A stretch of DNA of 64,000 nucleotides from Rattus norvegicus (Eukaryota; Chordata; Mammalia; Rodentia; Muridae): positions 51,021,357-51,085,356 of the forward strand of contig NC_086029.1 of assembly GCF_036323735.1 (NCBI RefSeq). Reading direction: 5' to 3'. The position numbers were made by a program, and so were the translations under genes. Every line of letters starts with the position of its first letter. Position 1 is the stretch's first letter. A model generated the notes under the pieces. The model saw only the letters and a list, made by a program, of their open reading frames with translations. It had not been told where the DNA came from and ran no database searches. Positions 56,276-64,000 of the stretch are shown here, piece by piece.

Positions 56276-57929
56276 ACAAATGAATGAGGACAGGAAGACA
56301 GAAGCACAAGAACAGTAAGCAGAAGGACAGTTGAACTGTAAGGAATGCCCGGTAAGAGTGATCAGGAAGGGAAATGCTATTTGTTGGCCATCTTACCACA
56401 TGACAGGCACATTAAGATTACCCCTTATCTTCTTTCCCAGCCATCTTGACAAGGAAATACCTTTGTATCCCCATTTCCAGATAAGTGAGCTCACCTGATT
56501 TGCCTCTCTAGAAGACTGAGACTCAAATTTAGATCAACTTGGTCACAACACCACAAGGAAAACATCTTTGAATTCAGAAATTGTGTTGTAAAGTCAATAA
56601 GGCAGCAAAGAAAGAAAACTTTGACAGTAAATAGAGCCTATCACTAGATTATTTTGAGAAAAACATACCCAAGCAAGATGACCTGAAGGGAGCAGGCAAG
56701 CACCTGAAATACTTAAGGAGATGGGGAAGACGAGGTATCGGGGGATCCATTTAATTGCAGATGTGATCTTAATTAATTTACTTTAATTGGAAATGGCTCT
56801 GCCATGAGACGGTGAGACAGAAACATCACATGCTACATATGTGCCGGCAGTGAAGGTGCTGATAAAGTTGGCATTGCAAATATTTTAGTCTCCGTAATGT
56901 TTCACTTGTTCAGAAGACATAAGTAGCAGAGAGCAAGCCTTGAAGGTACCCTGATTTTTATGTAGCCCCATCCTGCCAGTCTCTCTTGGTCCAGCATCTG
57001 TTAAAGATGAGAGAAGCTATTTGTTGAGAAGCACATTCCAAGTACAGGACGGTGCATGCTTCTACTTAGGTTCTCCGGGTTAGTGCCGCTGTCAGTAACG
57101 AAGCAGCCTTCAGAATGTGCCACATATTTCTGGAATAGCAAAAAGGTGGCTCTCAGGTGAACCCCATGCTTCACCTACCAGGCCATTAAGTCTAGATACT
57201 TCACAGCAATCCAGCATTCCATTCATCCCAGTCTCATTTCCTTTTCCTTTCCCTGCTTTAACCCTATATTCTCAGCCAGAAGTAGTGACATGAATACATG
57301 TATACTGGAAACCATGGTAACACTCTAGACTCTTTCCTCCTGATGCTGTCATTGTTCCTTGCAGCTAACCTCATCAAACATTCTAACATCTAACATCTAA
57401 CATCTAACATCATGTGTGCTGCTACTGCACCTCCCCAAAGCTCATTGTACTGCATCTAGACCCTTCTAGTTGGGCTTTTCCTTCTAGCCTAGTCCATTTT
57501 AAGCTCCCACTTTGCATTGTTTGAAGGGAACTTTGTACCACCTTTTGACTTCTAGCAGCAGCTTTAGGATGGATAGAATTAAGCCCATGAACAGATCATG
57601 TGTCCCTTCAACAGTGGTTTCAAGAATGTTTTTATTGTTTCCGCCTTCTACTTTCTGCTTTGACTTTTCTATTAAGCAGTATCTAATGGCATCCGGTGCT
57701 CAGAACATACAACACTGGCTGATGTCAGCGGTCGTTTTCCACACTTAGATGCTTCTCACTCTTTACTGCCTTCCTAATGCTTTCCCAACCATTGGAGTAC
57801 ATTAATCTGTTTCTGTGCTCCTATAGAAACCTCGTTATTTCTTTGACCTATCATTGAAATTATGTTTGTGCATATCAGACAGTATGAATGCAGGCAGATG
57901 AACCATTTTTTACAAATTTCTATCTTTTT
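56276..57929. other. Repeat-poor intergenic DNA
   Basis: No gene is supported. The part 56740-56920 contains closely spaced TTAATTAA, TTTAATTG and CAGATG-like motifs; see findings. Confidence 0.4.
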
Positions 57930-58039
57930 TCTTCCTTCCTTCCTTCCTTCCTTCCTTCCTTCCTTCCTTCCTTTCTTTTCTTTCTTTCTCTCTCTCTTTT
58001 TCTTTCTTTCTTTCTCTCTCTTTCTCTCTTTCTTTCTCC

Positions 58040-58099
<60 letters not shown>

Positions 58100-58190
58100 T
58101 CTTTCCTCTTCCTCCTCCTCCTCCCCCCTCTTCCTCCTCCTCCTTGTCCTCCTCCTTGTCTCCCTCCTCCTTGTCCTCCTAGTCCTCCTT
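57930..58190 (+). repeat. Polypyrimidine tract: (CTTC)n, (CTTT)n, (CTC)n
   Basis: About 260 bp with almost only C and T on the + strand: CTTC units, then CTTT units, then CTC/CTT-rich sequence. The high-count K/R/E or F/S/L frames are artefacts. Confidence 0.96.
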
Positions 58191-58464
58191 GTCCTCTGCT
58201 TCATCATTATCCTAATCATCCTTTTCCTTCTTCTCTGAATCCTTTTGCTTCTATGTAGCAAACCCAGTTTGGGAGCCTTTGGTCTAAACTACCACATGAG
58301 ATATGCAGCAAATAGTTGTTTATTAAATTCTTATCTGTAAATTGAGTTCAACTATACAAAGATTGCCAGAGTGCTTTTATTTCATTTTGTTTGTTCCTTA
58401 AAAAGGTAGGCAGAGCCTTGTACATTGCAGAATAAGTTTAAAGTTGATTGGATAAACTCGAGGC

Positions 58465-58860
58465 CTGTATTAGTTTGCTTTTCTGTTGCTGTGATAAAAC
58501 ACTCTGAACAAAAACAACATGGTGGAGGACAAGGTTTATCTTATATTTCCAGGTCACAATCCATCTTTGAGAAATTTGGGTGAAAACCTGTAGTGGGGGG
58601 CTGGGGAACCATGGAGGAATGCTGCTTACTGGGTCACTGTCTAGCTCACGTTTAGTTGCCATTTTATATTGTCTAGGCACACTTGCCTAGGGTTGGAGGC
58701 ACCCACAGTGGGCTGGCTCTTTTCCCAACAATCTTCAATCAAGGCAGTCTCTTACAGACATGGCCATAGGACAGTTTGGTCAAAACATTTCTTTGATTGA
58801 TATTTCCTCTTCCTAGGTAACTCTAACTTTACGTTAAGCTAATGAGAAAAACTTACCAGC
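58465..58860 (+). mobile_element. Rodent interspersed repeat (type B), nearly complete
   Basis: It starts 'gtattagtttgcttttctgttgctgtgataaaacactctga' and ends 'gaaaaacttaccagcat', with blocks 'ccaggtcacaatccatc', 'ccatggaggaatgctgcttac', and 'cccacagtgggctggctc' between. This is the best copy of the type B repeat here. It could be a MaLR-like LTR, but I do not assert the class. Confidence 0.7.
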
Positions 58861-59979
58861 ATAAGTCTTTCACCAATTAAAAAAAATTTTTTTTTCTGAA
58901 AACTTCCAAGGTTGAATTTATTGTATAGGGTTGTCTGTAAGGTACATGGTTCTAGTGACTAAATACTAGAGCTCATTTAGCAGATGACATAAAACTCTTG
59001 TACTCTCCATGATATTAAAGATAGCTGAAGAACTGATTTTTCTAAAAAATGCATACTTAAATTATGTGGATTCTGTGCTGTAGGCATAATATTGAGGTGC
59101 TCTCATTCCATTTAGAAGGGCTGGTGTATGCTGATTTACTTCTGGCTTGTTTTGTAGCACATAGAAAACGTTGTATAGTGAACAGTGATTCTGCACGCAG
59201 AGTAGTGGGCATCCTGAACATCTGAGGATCCAATAAGCATTAGCGATTGATACTGCGGCTTCCATCACTGTGAGTGGGGATGTCTGAGGGATGGAAGACC
59301 TCATTGTAGCTCCAACTCTGCAGCTCATTAACCACATGCCCTAAAAGAGCCAGATGGATTCTCTGGGCCTCAGGTTTTTTATTCTGAAAAAACTATGGGA
59401 ATTGAATTTATGTTCCCAGAATTCTTTTGGTTTCAAAATTTATGTTTAGTACCAAAATATTAAGAAAATTAATGACTCATCATCATCACTTTTCCTTATA
59501 AAATTTCTGCATTCCTATTTTTCTTTATACTTTACTAGATCAAAAATACAGTAATATATTAAGTTGGTATTACTAATCTTATTTAGCTATTATAGTTGCC
59601 ATGCTATCAAGAGTGAGCCTATAAATGATTTCATTTCTTATCAAATACACACTGGAACTTATAAGTTATTACTCACATCACTTGCAGAAAAATTTAGGGC
59701 ATACAAAAATGAAGTAACTTTTTAAAAATTAAATTTTAACTTTGCATACAAAGTAATGGGCTTTGACATAGAATCTTAATGTTCCCTCCTCTCCATTCTT
59801 CTCAATAGCCTCTTCTCTCCAGCGAGTTCCCTTTCTTTAACAGTTGGGCCCAATCTTGAAATAACTTTTAATGCACCTGTATAAATTACCAAACCAAGAA
59901 GTTAAACCCCATCTTTAAAGTAAGAGTCAACCATGCTGCTTCTGCTTAACTGACTTCAAAGAATTGACAATGCCATATG

Positions 59980-59981
<2 letters not shown>
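58861..59981. other. Intergenic DNA, nothing recognised
   Basis: No gene and no named repeat. Confidence 0.4.

Positions 59982-60029
<48 letters not shown>
59982..60029 (+). repeat. (GT)n microsatellite
   Basis: About 24 GT units. Confidence 0.96.
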
Positions 60030-60031
<2 letters not shown>

Positions 60032-60644
60032 AAACACAAAGCAAGAGGATCTTCAGAATAAAAAGGACCAATTTCAGGCAACTAGGTGGATCATTAAGAC
60101 CAGTGCTAAAAGGCCAAGATTAAAATGCTTCTAGGAAGCTTCTATATTCTATTGGTTAGTTTTTAAAGATCTGCCAGTGTCATAGCTGGCTGAAACTCCA
60201 TTTGTCATCTGTTGTGAAAAATCTCCATCTTTCGTTATCTGTATGCAATCACGTAGTGTATGCAGGCGGCCTCCTTACTGTTGCAAGCTGAGACTCCTCA
60301 GACCACCAACCCACCGTCAATCTAGCTTTTCTCCTCACTGGTACCCAGTGTCAATAACAGATTTCCAGCAAAGCTCTGCAGTCTTGGCGTCCTACCAATT
60401 CACGCTGCCTGACTTTAATTGCTTCTTAATCCTTTCATTAATCTCTTGTTGATCCTCTAACAGTCTGCACATGAGCTATTTCAAATCTGGCCTCACTCCC
60501 AAGTTTCTGCTCTCACTCTTGCCTCTCATTTTGAAGTGGACAGCCTCCCTTTCAAGAATCAGAGACTGAGCATAATACATTTTTATATAATTTGACTTTC
60601 TTAATATGTTCTTTTGTCTTTTGTGTTTTGGTTTGTTTTATTTT
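60030..60644. other. Intergenic DNA, nothing recognised
   Basis: No gene or named repeat. Confidence 0.4.
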
Positions 60645-60780
60645 TGTTTTGAGGTAGGGTCTCACTTTTTAGCTCTGGCTAGCTATGTAGACCAGGTTGC
60701 CCTCAAACTCACAGAGATCCACCTGTCTCTGCCTCCTGAGTACTGGGATTAAAGGCCAGTACTACCATACCCAGGTTTGG
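60645..60780 (-). mobile_element. B1 SINE
   Basis: The + strand carries the complement of B1: 'ttttgaggtagggtctcac', 'gctagctatgtagaccagg', 'ctcaaactcacagagatccacctg' and 'gcctcctgagtactgggattaaagg'. It is essentially full length and of moderate age. Confidence 0.88.
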
Positions 60781-62107
60781 GTTTTGTAACAATGAAAAGC
60801 GTTTCAGTGCTAGGACTGCTGCTTCCACTTGAGCAGTAGGTGTCGTATTTCAGTCACCTCTCTTTCTCTGCCTCATTACTCTCTTCTCTATTGGATCTTT
60901 TTCTTATGCTAGAAATCACTATGTCCTATACTCTGAATCTCCTTTCCATTAAACACCTCTTATTTCTCTGCCTCCCCTAAGCGGCTACTCAATGCCTACA
61001 CATTTGTAACAGCTACCAATTTCGCACCATATTGATTTTGCTAGTCCATATCCTATTGAAGCTTTTCTCATCAAATGTCTAACAGCCATTTTCTATGTCT
61101 AATGAATGACAGTGATATTTTATAATTCATATTCATTATCACATATCTTAAACACTAACCTTGGCTGACAATGCCCTTTCTCATGAAACATATTCTCTTC
61201 CCCCAAGATCTCACAACTCTGTAGAGCTTTTGTTTCCACATCCCACCCACATGCTATTTCACTCCACAGTGAGTGACTTAACTATTAGACAATAAGCTTG
61301 TGTTTCTTCTGTTTTTATTGTAAGTCGTCCAGATATTCTGTTAATTGTAGCACCATGGGTTTATTCCATGTGAAACAAGTTTTGTTCCTCTTATAATTGT
61401 TCTATTTTCTTATAGCTTGCATAATAGAACTGCAGCACCAGCACCCTGCGTGCTCCAATTCCTCTCAACTGAATTCAAAGCTGAATCCAATCAAGTACCG
61501 TTTGTCTGATTACATTAATTTTTTATGTTGTATAAGAAATTAGTACAAATTTAGTTCTTAAAGCAATTCAAAGTCATTGTATCACCTTTCCCCTGTGCCA
61601 GGATGCTAGGTACCCATTAATGACATCTTGTGCGTGCAATCTACAAAATGACTGCAATCGGGATGCTGGCTAAATGTTAAGTCATATCTAACAGCTCAAC
61701 AGGAAAATGATCTTAGATTCTTTACATTGGTAGAAGAATCCTCAATTTAAAATATGTTAGTTTTATAAGTAATAGTTTGTGATTTGCAGGGGGTCTTCTG
61801 CACTGGATGGGTCTTCTAAGAGATTGATTGTTTACAGATCTATTTTCTACATTTTTTTCTATATTGGTTAAGAGAATAAGATACGGTCACTACTACCAAA
61901 ATCCTTTAGCTAGAAGAAAGTCATAGCGACTGTTATTGTCACAAAATAGTAACTATGTTGGAGATGGGCTGTCTTAAAATTTTGCCTACCACACTGTTCT
62001 TTCTATGGGGTTTAAGCAAGAAAAAGGAATAAAAGTATTTCTAGAGCTAAGCTGAATAAACAAACAGAAAACTGAAATGGAATTCAATTCATTCACTCTC
62101 AGATGCC
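60781..62107. other. Repeat-poor intergenic DNA
   Basis: No gene is supported. The part 61430-61720 looks unique and has TAAT-type motifs; see findings. Confidence 0.4.
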
Positions 62108-62370
62108 ATATTACCTTGGTTTCTATTGCTAGGAACTTACACATGAATCCGCAGGAAGGAACGAAAATAGAGCCCATGAAGAAGGTTTGCTTAGCTTCCT
62201 TTTTATACACTACTGCGAGTGGTGCCACTCACTCTGAACCACATCAATCATTAATAAGGAAATGCCCGACAATTCAATCTGATGGAGGAAATTTCTCAGC
62301 TGAAGTTCCCTCTTCCCAGGTGACTCTGATTTGTGTCAAGGCAACTAAAATCTAACCTGCAGAGATGTTA
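62108..62370 (+). mobile_element. Rodent interspersed repeat (type B), diverged
   Basis: Starts near 'tggtttctattgctaggaa' and ends 'tgactctgatttgtgtcaaggcaactaaaatcta', the typical end of the type B copies. The frame 62077-62355 runs through it and is not a gene. Confidence 0.6.
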
Positions 62371-63142
62371 AAGATTTGCTTTATAAAAACAAGAAGGAAG
62401 AACAGGAGGTGAGAATGGTTCTGATCAGGGCTTCTGGAAACGTCTTCCTCAAATAGTCTCATTCTGTGCTTCAGCCACCTGTTATTCAAGGCCTAATTTT
62501 TTTATTTGTAGTCATTGTTTTAAACGTATCCAATTTATACAGGGCCTGGATTTTATAAAAAGTTAACAAATGAGCAAGGAATCTCTTGGATTTACTGGAA
62601 AAGAAGAAAAGAGTTATGTAAAGTATGAGCCAGTTTTTTTTTTCTGTAAGCTGAAACAGACATAAAACTACCCAACAGAATGCTGTGAAAATTTCTAACT
62701 TGTTATTTAAAGGACCTGCGTTTATTTCATTGAAGATGGATAACATTTTTTAAACCAGCATTCCCTGATGTCCTTATTTTGAGCAGGATTGATCTAATTC
62801 ACTTTCTCATAGCATAAATTCTCCAAGTCTATGATTACTATCCTTTTGCTCTAAGTTCAGATTTAGACTTCTTTTCTAAGCAGTTAATTCATTCACTGAC
62901 AAATGTACAGTAGAGAGTTTACTGAATCCAGCGGCCGTACTGTGTGATAGAAAATGCTAGATGACTTGGTGACTACTCTTTGTCCATTATAGCCTCCGTA
63001 TTCAAAAAATTCAAGCTCATTGCCTTCTCTCTGTCTTGTTTTCCTAGTTATGTGCTCAAGCACTTTCGCCCACTGTCTGCCATACTCAAAGATCTCGATT
63101 ATCTATGCATCATTCAGATGTTTCCTTCCAAATTAGCTAAGT
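62371..63142. other. Intergenic DNA, nothing recognised
   Basis: No gene or named repeat. Confidence 0.4.
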
Positions 63143-63325
63143 CAGTGGTTCTCAACCTGTGGATTATGTCCCCTACAGGGATCCCGTATCGGTTATCCTG
63201 CATATCAGCTATTGTACATTACAATTCATAACAGTAGCAAAAGTATAGTTATGAAGTACCAATGGGACAGTTTTATGGTTTGGGATCGCCACAATTTGAG
63301 GAACTTGGGAGGTTGAGAACCACTG
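63143..63325 (+). mobile_element. Non-autonomous hAT transposon (URR1-type)
   Basis: Terminal inverted repeats CAGTGGTTCTCAACCT at the left and the complement at the right, with only small differences. The inner blocks match the element at 12309-12506 ('cataacagtagcaaaa', 'gttatgaagta', 'tggtttgggatcgccacaa'). The 8-bp flanks (agctaagt, gcctcagc) agree only partly. Confidence 0.85.
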
Positions 63326-64000
63326 GCCTCAGCTATCTACTTCTATACACCTCCACTCCTCAGTGCCGATTTCCAGGTAACACAGATGGGAGTTGTTCCA
63401 AAGAACCTTTCTAAATAGGTCCACTTCCCTTGTATCTTTTCTTTACCACTACCTCTGGTGGGTGGTGGGCTACAAGGGAGGTTAAAGCATTTAAGAACCC
63501 TCATTAAAAATAGTATTTAAAAAAATTAAAATTACAACATTCATTTCTAAGAAAGTAAGTCAAGTCCTGGGAAAAATAGATAACTGGAAAGATATTGTAA
63601 TTAGGTTCTGTTGCCAAGGTGACTGCAAGATCAGAAGCAGATCAGCTTAGCCCTATCAAATGTGCTGGATTTGTTCCTAGACTATATATAGCAACCCTTT
63701 CTCTAGAATTTCTTCATCCTTCCATCATGAAACATCAACAACAGTTTTTAACTTTGAAAATTCAGTTTCATTGTGGAAATGGGGACGTTCAGTTAAATGT
63801 AATCATCTCTATTTTACAGCTCGACACCTTGGCTTTGTGACGCTCAACACTGGAACTCAAGGGAATAGTGAGAGACAGGACCAGGGAAAGATGTATCAAC
63901 TAAAAGAAAGAAACAGCAAATGTATCGAGTTTGAGACAGGAAGTATAACAAGTCCAAAGAACTGCAGACAATCCTACAGGGCTTCAGCTATACTTTAAAG
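63326..64000. other. Intergenic DNA to the window end
   Basis: No gene is supported. The overlapping frames at 63619-63998 have no family features. Confidence 0.4.

Noticed and set aside
57862..58261. Frames of S/F/L repeats and K/R/E repeats
   Set aside because: They are the two strands of the polypyrimidine tract.

Overview
The window is nuclear DNA from a murid rodent, most probably rat (Rattus). It contains several L1 elements whose ORF1 and ORF2 read like the rat L1 lineage, together with rodent SINEs (B1, B3, B4-like), a hAT element of the rodent URR1 type, ERV LTRs, and many long CA/GA/CT microsatellites. It has no bacterial-type features: no operons, rRNA, tRNA or CRISPR.

The only convincing cellular coding sequence is the last coding exon of Nsun3 (12997-13300, + strand). 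Nsun3 encodes a mitochondrial tRNA m5C methyltransferase. Everything before 12997 is therefore probably its last intron. That intron is dominated by a nearly full-length L1 on the minus strand (about 2164-9131), whose ORF1 is split by a solo ERV-K LTR with a 6-bp target duplication (7258-7675). A plus-strand 5'-truncated L1 (about 9711-11121) and a small hAT element (12309-12506) follow. About 250 bp after the Nsun3 stop lies a processed pseudogene of Psrc1 on the minus strand (13552 to about 15100).

From about 15.1 kb to the end I see no supportable gene. The stretch looks like the gene-poor region downstream of Nsun3 (towards Epha6 in mammals I know of; inference from synteny). It holds L1 fragments, SINEs, LTRs, a recurrent rodent repeat that I cannot name securely, microsatellites, and a perfect 8 x 17 bp minisatellite (50441-50576). 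A few stretches have no recognisable repeat, are rich in TAAT/AATTA motifs, and could be conserved regulatory DNA.

The most unusual structure is at 33852-37766. The 5' half of an L1 (5'UTR, an intact 351-codon ORF1, start of ORF2) is fused to about 1.2 kb of non-L1 DNA that looks like the 3'UTR of a cellular mRNA, with an ATTAAA signal and A-tail. The fusion is bounded by a perfect 19-21 bp duplication and sits inside the A-tail of an older L1 fragment that has its own 18-bp duplication. It looks like a template-switch chimera made during target-primed reverse transcription. I found no convincing new multi-gene system.
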